From: Alphaproteobacteria bacterium
GTDB lineage: Bacteria; Pseudomonadota; Alphaproteobacteria; Caulobacterales; Hyphomonadaceae
Assembly: GCA_018830285.1 (NCBI GenBank)
Contig: JAHJSB010000023.1
Location: 62,001 to 126,000 of the forward strand
DNA: 64,000 bases
Reading direction: 5' to 3'
Part shown: positions 1 through 7,741 of the stretch, one piece after another
How positions within the stretch are numbered: position 1 is the first letter of the stretch
Layout: every line of letters begins with the position of its first letter
Translations under genes and position numbers: made by a program
Notes under the pieces: model-generated
What the model was told of the DNA's origin: nothing
What the model saw: the letters and a program-made list of their open reading frames with translations, nothing else
Databases searched by the model: none

Positions 1-51
1 GTGAGCCTTGCCGAGGAAGCGCTGGCGCCCGATCTCAAACGCCCCGCGTGA
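1..51 (+). CDS. 3' end of an unidentified upstream gene (partial)
   Basis: Frame 1 is open from the window edge and ends in TGA at 49-51, leaving 16 residues that finish DLKRPA. The stop lies 46 bases before the ATG of the O-antigen-ligase-like gene, so it probably belongs to the same polysaccharide operon. The fragment is too short to identify. It could also be chance open sequence. Confidence 0.4.
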   Translation: MSLAEEALAPDLKRPA

Positions 52-97
52 GCGACGCACCGTGACAAGCCGGGGCGTTGGCGACAGAGTGAAGCCC

Positions 98-1342
98 ATG
101 TCCTACGCGCCCATCCTTGCAGCTGCGTTCGTGCTCTGGCCGGTCATGGGGCTGCTCGGCGCGCAAGGGTACGGGCCCTTGCTGGCCCTTGCCGCGCTGC
201 CGGCGCTGGCCCTGGCGCGACCGAAAATGCCGCCGGAAAGCTACGCCCTGATGGCGCTGACTTTCGTCGCGTGGGCGGCGATCAGCGAGGCCTGGTCGCC
301 GGCATCGCGCGGCCTGATTTCGGGCAACCTGCTGGAGGGCAATTTCGCGATCCGCGCGTCGAGTGTGCGGATCGTCCTGACAGCGCTGTTCGGGGCGCTG
401 GCGGTTGCCGGCGCGCTGCGTATTGCGAACGGCACGGCCCAGGTATCGACGCGGGTGATGCTGGGGGCGTTCGCGGTGCAGGGCCTTCTGGTGGCTGCGA
501 GCGCTGTGTTCGGCGCTCCGGTCGTGGCGATGATTTACGGGCCGGACCCGATGGAGCAGGCCAAGGGTTTCCAGAATATCGGGCGCAATGCCAATGCCTT
601 CATGCTCGTACTGCCGATTCTGGCCGCCTATCTCGCGGCGCGTCCCGGATGGCGCTGGAAAGCGGTGGCGGGCGGCGTCATCCTGGCGAGCGTTGTCGCC
701 GTCGTGCGGGCAGATTCGCAATCGGCACTGGTTGGCGTGGTGTTCATGCTGCTGGCATGGGCGATCGTCTGGCTGGTCCCGCGCACGGGCTATCGCTGGC
801 TGGTCTGCCTGATGGCGGGATACGTTGCCTCGGCGCCTGTGCTTATCGGCTTTGCCATCAACCTGATGCGCCAGGCGGGGATCAGCCTGCCGGGATCATT
901 CCAGTCGCGGGCCTGGGCATGGGAGGTGGTCATCGGCAAGGCTGTCGAGAAGCCGCTCCTTGGACACGGGATTGCCGCGTCGAAGACCTGGCGGGAGACC
1001 TATGCCGACCATCCGGCCTGGCTGGCGCAATTGCCGGACTTCTGGGCCGCCTATCCGGTCGTGCCGGGCCATCCGCACAATATGGCGCTGCAGATCTGGG
1101 CGGAGACGGGCGTCGTGGGAGCTGTGCTGGCGGGGCTGACGCTGGTGGTCATCGCCTTCCGGCTGCCGACGCCGCGATCCCTGCGGCCCGATGTGCGCTA
1201 TGCGATTGCGGGCCTTGTCGGCGTCGTCGCCAGCCTGTTCAGCTTTGCCTACAATGTGTGGAATGATTCCTTCTGGGCCAGCGTGATCCTCGCCGCCTGC
1301 GCGATCATTCTCCTGTCGCGGCGCAACCGGTCGTCGATATGA
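98..1342 (+). CDS. O-antigen ligase / Wzy-like polymerase family membrane protein
   Basis: Predicted polytopic inner-membrane protein of 414 residues, with about ten to twelve hydrophobic segments along its whole length (for example ILAAAFVLWPVMGLLGA near the N-terminus). A larger periplasmic loop near residues 290-350 carries the HPHN-x-ALQ-x-WAE-x-G signature typical of the Wzy_C (O-antigen ligase/polymerase) family. These proteins polymerise surface polysaccharide or ligate it to lipid A core. The ATG at 98 is chosen because the upstream in-frame TTG at 8 would add about 30 polar, arginine-rich residues. The stop overlaps the next gene's start in an ATGA arrangement, implying co-translation with the glycosyltransferase. 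Whether it is a ligase or a polymerase cannot be told from sequence. Confidence 0.85.
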   Translation: MSYAPILAAAFVLWPVMGLLGAQGYGPLLALAALPALALARPKMPPESYALMALTFVAWAAISEAWSPASRGLISGNLLEGNFAIRASSVRIVLTALFGALAVAGALRIANGTAQVSTRVMLGAFAVQGLLVAASAVFGAPVVAMIYGPDPMEQAKGFQNIGRNANAFMLVLPILAAYLAARPGWRWKAVAGGVILASVVAVVRADSQSALVGVVFMLLAWAIVWLVPRTGYRWLVCLMAGYVASAPVLIGFAINLMRQAGISLPGSFQSRAWAWEVVIGKAVEKPLLGHGIAASKTWRETYADHPAWLAQLPDFWAAYPVVPGHPHNMALQIWAETGVVGAVLAGLTLVVIAFRLPTPRSLRPDVRYAIAGLVGVVASLFSFAYNVWNDSFWASVILAACAIILLSRRNRSSI

Positions 1343-2151
1343 GCGGAATGGCGACGGTCTCCGCCATCGTCGTGTCCTATCGGACCGGCCCGCGTCTGCA
1401 AGAATGCCTGTACGCCCTGAAATCGGATCCGGATATTTCCGAGATCATCCTCGTCGACAATGGCAACCCGCCGGACGCCGAGGCCTGGATCGATGGCTTT
1501 ATCGCCCGAACCGACAAGGCGCGCCTCATCCGGTCGGGGGATAATCCGGGATTCGGAACGGCTGTGAACCAGGGCGCGGCGAGCGCACTGGGCGAGATCC
1601 TGCTTGTGATCAATCCGGACGCCGTGATCCGTCGCGGCTCGGTCGGGCCACTGCTTGCGGCGCGGCAGGGGCACCCAGAACCGGTGCTGGTCGGAGGCAA
1701 GATTTTCGATACGGGCGGCCATGAAGAGCGTGGGTGCCGGCGCAATACGCTGACGCTGTGGCGCGCCTTTGGCCTGGGTAAATGGACGCTGGAAGACCAG
1801 CCGACACCGACCGGACCGATCCCTGTCGGCGCTGTGTCCGGTGCCTTTTTCCTGATGGGGCGAAAGGCGTTTCGCAAGCTGGGCGGTTTCGACGAGACTT
1901 ACTTCCTGCATGTCGAAGACGTCGACCTCTGCCGCCGCGTGGCCGAAGCGGGCGGCAGTGTCATCTACCAGCCGCTTGCCGGCGCGCTGCACTACGGGTC
2001 GACGTCGAAAGTGCCCTCCAGTGTGGTGCAGGCTCACAAGGCAAAGAGTCTTGCGCGCTATTTCCGCAAGTTCTCGAAGGGCCCGTTCGAGCGGGCCCTT
2101 GTCATGCTGGCAACGCCCCTGATCGGCATCGTGCTCAAGCTGCGCGGCTAG
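1339..2151 (+). CDS. Glycosyltransferase family 2, rhamnosyltransferase-like
   Basis: Cytosolic GT-A fold glycosyltransferase, 270 residues. Visible motifs are the N-terminal VSAIVVSYRTG strand, the VDNG element, NPGFGTAVNQG, the metal-binding INPDA region (the DxD equivalent) and the acceptor-side GGFDETYFLHVEDVDLC motif shared with WcaA/RfbN-type enzymes. It probably transfers a deoxyhexose or hexose onto a surface glycan. The start codon overlaps the stop of the polymerase gene (ATGA). Its 3' end overlaps by four bases the convergent hydroxyacid dehydrogenase. A second ATG three codons in is possible. Sugar specificity is unknown. Confidence 0.92.
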   Translation: MSGMATVSAIVVSYRTGPRLQECLYALKSDPDISEIILVDNGNPPDAEAWIDGFIARTDKARLIRSGDNPGFGTAVNQGAASALGEILLVINPDAVIRRGSVGPLLAARQGHPEPVLVGGKIFDTGGHEERGCRRNTLTLWRAFGLGKWTLEDQPTPTGPIPVGAVSGAFFLMGRKAFRKLGGFDETYFLHVEDVDLCRRVAEAGGSVIYQPLAGALHYGSTSKVPSSVVQAHKAKSLARYFRKFSKGPFERALVMLATPLIGIVLKLRG

Positions 2152-3134
2152 AGAATCGCCGGGATGACGCGGTCGGGCGGGCGGTGGCCGTCGGCGAAAG
2201 TCTTGATATTGATGATGACCTTCTCGCCCATCTCGGTGCGGCCCTCGATCGTGGCCGAGCCCATGTGCGGCAGCAGGAGGACATTCGGCAGCCCGAGCAG
2301 TTCCTCGTTCACCGCAGGCTCGCGCTCGAACACGTCGAGCCCGGCGCCCGCAATCTTGCCAGCCTTCAGGGCGCGGGCGAGGGCGGCTTCGTCGATGACT
2401 TCACCGCGGGCTGTGTTGATGAGGTAGGATTCCGGTTTCATCAGGTCGATGCGGCGCGCGTTCATCAGGTGGAACGTGGCAGGCGTGTGCGGGCAGTTGA
2501 TGGAGACGATGTCCATCCGCGCAAGCATCTGGTCGAGGCTGTCCCAATAGGTGGCTTCGAGCAGTTCCTCGGTACGCGGGCTGACCGGCTTGCGATTGTG
2601 GTAATGGATCTGCAGGCCAAAGGCCTTGGCGCGGCGCGCGACGGCCTGGCCAATCCGGCCCATGCCGATGATGCCGAGGCGCTTGCCGGCGAGGCGGCGG
2701 CCCATCATCCAGGTCGGGGTCCAGCCATCGAACCGGCCCTGGTCCATGACCTGCGCGCCTTCATGCAGGCGGCGCGGCACGGCGAGAATCAATGCCATGG
2801 CGACATCGGCGGTGTCGTCCGTCAGGACGCCCGGCGTGTTGGTAACGGTGATTCCGCGCTGCACAGCGCTCTGGACGTCGATATTGTCGACGCCGGCCCC
2901 GAATTGGGCGATCAGGCGCAGCTGGTCTCCGGCGCGCGCCAGGACGCGCCCGTCAATCCGGTCGGTTACGGTCGGAACAAGGACGTCGGCGGTCTGGACG
3001 GCGGCGACGAGTTCTTCATGGGTGAAGGCATGATCGTCCTGATTGAGGCTTGTATCGAACAATTCCTTCATGCGCAGCTCGACAGCGGCTGGCAGTTTCC
3101 GGGTCACGACGATCTTCAGTTTCTTGGTAGGCAT
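2148..3134 (-). CDS. D-isomer-specific 2-hydroxyacid dehydrogenase (glyoxylate/hydroxypyruvate reductase type)
   Basis: NAD(P)H-dependent reductase of 2-oxo acids such as glyoxylate or hydroxypyruvate. The N- and C-terminal parts form the substrate domain. The Rossmann segment has LGIIGMGRIGQAVARRAKAFG, and the catalytic Arg lies in NTARGEVIDE, followed by a Glu in FEREPAV and the His in LPHMGSAT. The ATG at 3134 is preferred over the one at 3158: AGAGGGG precedes it by five bases, and the resulting N-terminus (MPTKKLKIVVTRKLP) matches this family. Substrate is not determined; GhrB/GyaR-type enzymes are closest in style. Confidence 0.93.
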   Translation of the reverse strand: MPTKKLKIVVTRKLPAAVELRMKELFDTSLNQDDHAFTHEELVAAVQTADVLVPTVTDRIDGRVLARAGDQLRLIAQFGAGVDNIDVQSAVQRGITVTNTPGVLTDDTADVAMALILAVPRRLHEGAQVMDQGRFDGWTPTWMMGRRLAGKRLGIIGMGRIGQAVARRAKAFGLQIHYHNRKPVSPRTEELLEATYWDSLDQMLARMDIVSINCPHTPATFHLMNARRIDLMKPESYLINTARGEVIDEAALARALKAGKIAGAGLDVFEREPAVNEELLGLPNVLLLPHMGSATIEGRTEMGEKVIINIKTFADGHRPPDRVIPAIL

Positions 3135-3264
3135 GTGGCCCCTCTGCATGTCTCCCATCGGGCTTAGCAGAGGGTTGGCGGAACGCCAACGCCTGTTGTT
3201 TTACACCCGATTCATCTGGATATGAGAAGGTGGTTTCCTTAACGCAACGTCAGGCCACCTGCAC

Positions 3265-3768
3265 ATGAAATGGGCACTTTTAGTCATTTCGGGAATTTTC
3301 CTGGTGAGCGCACCTGCGACGGCTGAGGCGCCGCAGGTGACGCGTATCAGCCAGTTTTCCGGCAAGGCCGTACCGCGCTTCGAGACGCTCAAATTTGCTG
3401 CCGTGAATGGCCGATCGGGCCCCAGCCGCGAGCAGTCGGTGGTCTGGCGCTATGAACGCAAGGGCCTGCCCCTGCTGATCATCAAGGAAACCCGCGACTG
3501 GCGGCGGGTGCGCGATCCGTCGGGAGATGAGGTCTGGGTTCATGCGCGCATGCTGGAGCCCGGTGCGGCGGCGATGATGCAGTCTCAGGTCACGTTGCGC
3601 GAAACGCCGGAGACGACGAGCCGTGAGATCGCCTCCGTTGAGAAGGGCGTGCTGGTTGAACTCGGGGAATGCGAGGCAGGCTGGTGCCAGGTCATCGCAG
3701 GCGGTTTCCGCGGCTGGGCCCCGCAATCGGCCCTGTGGGGCGCCGATACGGGCGAGGCAGGTCTGTGA
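3265..3768 (+). CDS. Secreted bacterial SH3-domain protein
   Basis: A 167-residue exported protein. Residues 1-21 form a signal peptide (WALLVISGIFLVSAPATAEA with an ATA-EA cleavage site). The rest contains two bacterial SH3-like repeats. The first runs about 45-100 with WRYERKGLPLL and WRRVRDPSGDEVWVHARM. The second runs about 105-165 with VTLRETPETTS, GVLVELGEC, GWCQVIAGGFRGWAP. This matches the SH3_4-type proteins of alphaproteobacteria, which are periplasmic and probably bind cell wall, though their role is not established. It sits alone upstream of fabA. Two cysteines close together in the second repeat could form a disulfide. Confidence 0.85.
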   Translation: MKWALLVISGIFLVSAPATAEAPQVTRISQFSGKAVPRFETLKFAAVNGRSGPSREQSVVWRYERKGLPLLIIKETRDWRRVRDPSGDEVWVHARMLEPGAAAMMQSQVTLRETPETTSREIASVEKGVLVELGECEAGWCQVIAGGFRGWAPQSALWGADTGEAGL

Positions 3769-3787
3769 ATCCGGATGGGTCCAGCGG

Positions 3788-3816
3788 TTGACAAGCCGCG
3801 TCGGTCACTGTGGTTA
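3788..3816 (+). promoter_or_regulatory. Candidate sigma70-type promoter of fabA
   Basis: TTGACA at 3788-3793 is followed after 17 bases by TGGTTA at 3811-3816, ending 33 bases before the fabA ATG. The -35 box is perfect but the -10 box is weak, as is common in high-GC alphaproteobacteria. No transcript evidence is available. Confidence 0.35.
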
Positions 3817-3849
3817 GGCGCTTACGTCTATTCTCAGGAGAGTTCGCCG

Positions 3850-4380
3850 ATGTCCGGACCGCATGATTTTCACACGCCGAAATCCAGCTATTCCAAAGCC
3901 GACCTGCTGGAGTCCGGCAAAGGCGGCTATTTCGGACCCGGGAATGCGCAATTGCCCATCCCGCCAATGCTGATGATGGACCGGATCACCGAGATCACCA
4001 TGGATGGCGGCGCGTATGGCAAGGGAAGCGTGATTGGCGAACTCGACATCACGCCGGACCTCTGGTTTTTCGCGTGCCACTTCCCGGGCGACCCGGTAAT
4101 GCCCGGCTGCCTCGGCCTCGACGCCATGTGGCAGGCGGTCGGCTACTGGCTCGGCTGGTCCGGCAGCCCCGGCAAGGGACGTGCGCTGGGCGTTGGCGAA
4201 GTGAAGTTCACCGGAGAGATCACGCCCGACAAGAAACTCGTGCGTTATGTCATCGACATCAGGCGCGTGCGCCGCGGCAAACTGAATCTCGGCATTGCCG
4301 ATGGCCGCGTTTATGTTGACGACGAGCATGTCTACACCGCGCTCGACATGAAGGTCGGCCTGAAGAACGTCGCCGCCTGA
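3850..4380 (+). CDS. fabA: 3-hydroxydecanoyl-[ACP] dehydratase/isomerase
   Basis: Dehydrates 3-hydroxyacyl-ACP and isomerises trans-2- to cis-3-decenoyl-ACP, starting the unsaturated branch of type II fatty acid synthesis in the cytosol. The hot-dog-fold core contains [20 protein letters not shown], with catalytic His77 and Asp91 at the FabA spacing. The ATG at 3850 has an AGGAG ten bases upstream and gives 176 residues, the usual FabA length; an upstream in-frame extension to 3775 has no support. In most alphaproteobacteria fabB follows directly. Here fabI follows after a 78-base gap. Confidence 0.97.
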   Translation: MSGPHDFHTPKSSYSKADLLESGKGGYFGPGNAQLPIPPMLMMDRITEITMDGGAYGKGSVIGELDITPDLWFFACHFPGDPVMPGCLGLDAMWQAVGYWLGWSGSPGKGRALGVGEVKFTGEITPDKKLVRYVIDIRRVRRGKLNLGIADGRVYVDDEHVYTALDMKVGLKNVAA

Positions 4381-4458
4381 GGTTGACGGTGCTTGACGTT
4401 TGGCAAGCTGCTGCCTAGCCCGTTGAGCGGAAAAACGTATAAATAGGAGGAGGCCCGC

Positions 4459-5274
4459 ATGGCCGAAGACTGGAACCTGCCGGCTGGCGACCTGATGAAG
4501 GGCAAGCGCGGCATCGTGATGGGTGTTGCCAACCAGAACTCGATTGCCTGGGGCATCTCCAGGCAGCTCGCGGCGCAGGGCGCCGAGATCGCCTTCACCT
4601 ACCAGGGTGAGACGCTGGAGCGCCGCGTGCGGCCGCTGGTCGAGAGCATCGGCATGGAGACGATGATCCCGGCGGATGTGACCGACGATGCCAGCATGGA
4701 TGCGGCCTTTGAGCAGGTCAAAGACAAATGGGGCAAGATCGATTTTCTCGTCCACTCCATTGCCTTTGCCGGCAAGGACGAGTTGCAGGGATCGATGGTC
4801 GAGAACACGACGCGTGAAGGCTTCCGCCGCGCCATGGACATTTCCGTGTTCAGTTTCATCGATGCCTCGCGCCGGGCTGCGGCCCTGATGCCGGATGGCG
4901 GATCGATCATGTGCATGACCTATCTCGGCGCGGAACGCACCGTTCCGTCCTATAATGTGATGGGCGTGGCCAAGGCAGCGCTGGAAGCGGCAACGCGCTA
5001 TGCGGCGCGTGACCTTGGGCCTCAGGGTATCCGCGTCAACGCGATCTCGGCGGGCGCCATGCGCACCCTGTCGCTGGCCGGCATCAAGGGCGGCAAGAGC
5101 CTGATGGGCACCGGGCGCGACTGGTCGCTGCTGAAGGAAGACACGAGCATGGAAGGCGTTGCCGGTTGCGCGCTCTACCTGCTCTCGCCGCTCGGTCGCT
5201 CGATTGCCGGGGAAGTGATTCATGTCGATGCGGGCTATCACGCTGTCGGCGTGCCGGACATGTCGGAGGACTAG
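4459..5274 (+). CDS. fabI: Enoyl-[ACP] reductase (NADH)
   Basis: Reduces trans-2-enoyl-ACP at the end of each elongation cycle; the target of triclosan-type inhibitors. The short-chain dehydrogenase fold shows [12 protein letters not shown] at the nucleotide site, with Tyr155 in MTYLGAER and Tyr165-x6-Lys172 in SYNVMGVAK, the FabI-specific spacing. It has 271 residues, normal for the family. A strong GGAGGAGG ribosome binding site lies just upstream. The 78-base gap from fabA holds TTGACG elements and a TATAAAT but no convincing separate promoter, so it is probably transcribed with fabA. Confidence 0.97.
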   Translation: MAEDWNLPAGDLMKGKRGIVMGVANQNSIAWGISRQLAAQGAEIAFTYQGETLERRVRPLVESIGMETMIPADVTDDASMDAAFEQVKDKWGKIDFLVHSIAFAGKDELQGSMVENTTREGFRRAMDISVFSFIDASRRAAALMPDGGSIMCMTYLGAERTVPSYNVMGVAKAALEAATRYAARDLGPQGIRVNAISAGAMRTLSLAGIKGGKSLMGTGRDWSLLKEDTSMEGVAGCALYLLSPLGRSIAGEVIHVDAGYHAVGVPDMSED

Positions 5275-5288
5275 GGGCGGAAGCAAGC

Positions 5289-5969
5289 ATGAAGACGCGT
5301 GACGATACGCACGTTCCGCTGGCTGATTTTCCGGCCTATCCCATGGCGGAGATGCAGGCGAGGGCGGCAGCGTTTCATGCCGCCATGCTGTCGCGACGAT
5401 CCGTGCGTGCGTTTTCAGACACGCCAGTGGAGCCTGAGATCATCGCGCATTGCGTGTTGACGGCAGGATCCGCGCCGTCCGGGGCCAATCACCAGCCCTG
5501 GTATTTCGCCTGCGTCGGTTCGCCAGAGAAGAAACGCGAGATACGCGAGGCCGCCGAGGTCGAGGAGCGTGAATTCTATTCCGGCAAGGCGAGCGCTGAA
5601 TGGCTGGACGCGCTGGCGCCGATCGGCACCGATGCGGACAAACCGTACATGGAGATCGCGCCCTGGCTGATCTGTATCTTTGCGCAGCGACGGGGCGGGG
5701 TGCGCGAAGGCGAGGATCGCAAGAATTACTATATTCATGAGAGTGTCGGGATCGCGACCGGGATGCTGATCTCGGCCTGTCACATGGCGGGCCTCGCAAC
5801 GCTGGTTCATACACCCAACCCGATGAAATTCCTGAATGGCATATGCGGACGCCCGGAAACGGAGAAGCCCTTCCTGATCCTGGTGGCGGGCCATCCGGCC
5901 CACGATGCAATGGTGCCCCGGCATGCCCTGATCAAGAAGCCGCTGGACGAGATTGCCGGGTTCTTCTGA
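5289..5969 (+). CDS. Nitroreductase-superfamily flavoprotein, iodotyrosine-deiodinase-like
   Basis: An FMN-dependent oxidoreductase of 226 residues. [12 protein letters not shown] is the FMN-phosphate-binding entry of the family, followed by [11 protein letters not shown] and the C-terminal [18 protein letters not shown]. The middle segment (E-rich helix with [42 protein letters not shown], and ending in KPLD-x-I) follows the layout of iodotyrosine deiodinases rather than NfsA/NfsB enzymes. ATG 5289 is 15 bases after the fabI stop and behind a purine-rich GGGGCGGAAG, so the two genes are probably co-transcribed. The physiological substrate is unknown; reductive dehalogenation of phenols is one possibility. 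Confidence 0.85.
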   Translation: MKTRDDTHVPLADFPAYPMAEMQARAAAFHAAMLSRRSVRAFSDTPVEPEIIAHCVLTAGSAPSGANHQPWYFACVGSPEKKREIREAAEVEEREFYSGKASAEWLDALAPIGTDADKPYMEIAPWLICIFAQRRGGVREGEDRKNYYIHESVGIATGMLISACHMAGLATLVHTPNPMKFLNGICGRPETEKPFLILVAGHPAHDAMVPRHALIKKPLDEIAGFF

Positions 5970-5975
5970 TGGCGC

Positions 5976-6830
5976 CTATTGGATCGTGATGGCCGGACCG
6001 ACGAGGCGGATCGAATAGATCATGTCCTTGCGCTCGCCCATCTGGATGCTGAACGCGGCGAGGTCCACATCGCCTGACAGGCCTTCCGGCACGACGGCGC
6101 CCCGGGCCGTGTGACGGAAAGGGGCGAACTGGTCCTTGCCAATCTCGGCCTCGAAATGGCGAAAGGTCCAGTCGCGGATACGCGGGCGCGCCCTGAGAGA
6201 CTGGCCGGCGGTCATGCGCAAGGGCACGTCTTCGCTTAGCGTACCTGACAGGTTGAGGAAAACCTGCGTTGCCCAGACACCGGTCCTAGTGACCACCACG
6301 CCGATGGCGACATGGGTGAGGTCCGGGTTGAGAATGTTGGCGCGATGGCTGGGACTGTTCATCAGGTTGTCGTGCAGCTGGGGCAGGCTTTTGGAGAAAT
6401 TGTAACGTCCCCGGACGATTTCCAGCATGGCGAGGTTCTCGGCCGAGCGCTGGATCAGGGCGCGCCGGTCAAGCGCCGTGACGCGGTCGCCGGGTGAGCG
6501 GCCATCAGGGCTTTGATGATCGAAAAAATGGTTGGCGGCCATGTCGAGGCTCTGGAACCGGGCCGGAGCGAGGAGTTCGCGACGCAAGGCCAGTGGGGAC
6601 AGGCCGCGCGTGGTGCGCTCGACATTGATGCGTTCGAGGAAGGCGGCTTCCATCTTCGTGTCGAACGTGTAGCCGGCGGGCAGCTGGCGGAGGCAAGGGC
6701 GCACGGCCTCGACATAGTCGGCGGTTGTCTGTCCGCGCGCCGAGAGGCGCAGGTCGCAGGCAAAGGCTGCGCTGCTGGCAAGGGCGCCAATGCCCAGGAG
6801 TACAAGCCATTTTGACGGGTTTCGCCTCAT
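5976..6830 (-). CDS. Secreted CAP/SCP-domain protein (first of two)
   Basis: Exported protein of 284 residues. Residues 1-24 are a signal peptide (SKWLVLLGIGALASSAAFA). A CAP (cysteine-rich secretory/PR-1) domain covers about 60-190: FLERINVERTTRGLSPL, the metal-site-like NHFFDHQSPDGRSPGDRV, then ENLA and NSPSHRANILNPDLTHVAIGV. About 95 residues of beta-rich C-terminal extension follow. Bacterial CAP proteins are extracytoplasmic and of varied or unknown activity. It converges on the nitroreductase with six bases between stops. It shares its layout with the protein at 9192-10010. Confidence 0.88.
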   Translation of the reverse strand: MRRNPSKWLVLLGIGALASSAAFACDLRLSARGQTTADYVEAVRPCLRQLPAGYTFDTKMEAAFLERINVERTTRGLSPLALRRELLAPARFQSLDMAANHFFDHQSPDGRSPGDRVTALDRRALIQRSAENLAMLEIVRGRYNFSKSLPQLHDNLMNSPSHRANILNPDLTHVAIGVVVTRTGVWATQVFLNLSGTLSEDVPLRMTAGQSLRARPRIRDWTFRHFEAEIGKDQFAPFRHTARGAVVPEGLSGDVDLAAFSIQMGERKDMIYSIRLVGPAITIQ

Positions 6831-6892
6831 GGGAGAAAGCCTAGCGAGCCAGCGCCACTGCGCCCAGCCTTTTGTGCAGCGCTGGCTGAAGC

Positions 6893-7600
6893 TCAGGCCC
6901 GGGGCCGGTCGTCGAGCACGCCTACCGAGCGCAGGCGTTCCAGCACGGGCGCGACCATGCGTTCGATGGCTTCGTCATTCGGGCGGACATTGCCATAGGC
7001 CGGCAAGCCCTCGTCCGCGATGACAAGATGGGCTTCGAATTTGGCGGGATGCGTCCAGCGATAATGGGCGGCGCGGACAGTGGACATGTATTGCTGCAGC
7101 ACGCTGTCGACGCTGCGGCCGCGATCGATCACGTCACGGCGGATACGGCGCGCGAGGCGCAGGTCGTCGGGCGTGTCGACATAGACCGAGAGGTCGATCA
7201 GTGACTTGATCTTCGGCATGGACAGCGCGTGGATGCCTTCGAGCAGCAGGATCGGCGCAGGTTCGATGCGGCGTGTCTTGTCGCTGCGATCATGGCGATC
7301 ATAATCATAGATCGGCTGGTCGACGCCCTGACCGGATTTCAGCGCCTTGAGGTCGCGCACCAGATGGTCGACTTCCTTGGAGATGGGATCGTCATAGTTG
7401 ACGCCGGCGATAATGGCCTGGCGCTCTGCCTCGGTTGTGTAGTCGCCGTAATGGCGCATCGGATGGTAATAGGCGTCCTCGCCGAACATCACGGCGCGGC
7501 CGGGGCCAAGGTGTGCGAGCAGCGCTTCGGCGAGCGTCGACTTGCCGGAGCCGGAGCCGCCGGACATGGCAATCAGGAAAGCAGATTTTCGTTTCGTCAT
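6893..7600 (-). CDS. udk: Uridine/cytidine kinase
   Basis: Phosphorylates uridine or cytidine in pyrimidine salvage. The P-loop is GGSGSGKST at residues 14-22, followed by EDAYYHPM, NYDDPISKEVDHLVRDL, and the kinase-family segment PILLLEGIHAL with IKSLIDLSVYVDTP, then RLARRIRRDVIDRGRSVDSVLQQY. It has 235 residues, normal for Udk. It is separated from the divergent PLP-decarboxylase gene by 141 bases that must hold both promoters. Related phosphoribulokinase-type enzymes are an alternative but the motifs favour Udk. Confidence 0.93.
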   Translation of the reverse strand: MTKRKSAFLIAMSGGSGSGKSTLAEALLAHLGPGRAVMFGEDAYYHPMRHYGDYTTEAERQAIIAGVNYDDPISKEVDHLVRDLKALKSGQGVDQPIYDYDRHDRSDKTRRIEPAPILLLEGIHALSMPKIKSLIDLSVYVDTPDDLRLARRIRRDVIDRGRSVDSVLQQYMSTVRAAHYRWTHPAKFEAHLVIADEGLPAYGNVRPNDEAIERMVAPVLERLRSVGVLDDRPRA

Positions 7601-7691
7601 GCGGGTGGGTTTAACGGCAAACCTGACCTGTCACCAATAGTAATTGTCCTTCAGGCTGCTTCCTATGCATGAGGGTGTGCACGCGTTTCAG

Positions 7692-7701
7692 GTGGCAAGG
7701 G
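7692..7701 (+). repeat. Single copy of the G-rich GTGGCARGGG element
   Basis: GTGGCAAGGG lies in the gap between udk and the PLP-decarboxylase gene. It is the same unit that is tandemly arrayed at 46881, 63206 and 12852. A single 10-mer could occur by chance, so its membership in the family is tentative. Confidence 0.3.
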
Positions 7702-7741
7702 CGCGGCCCATGGCCTATCCACTTGCCAGGAGGATATTGCG

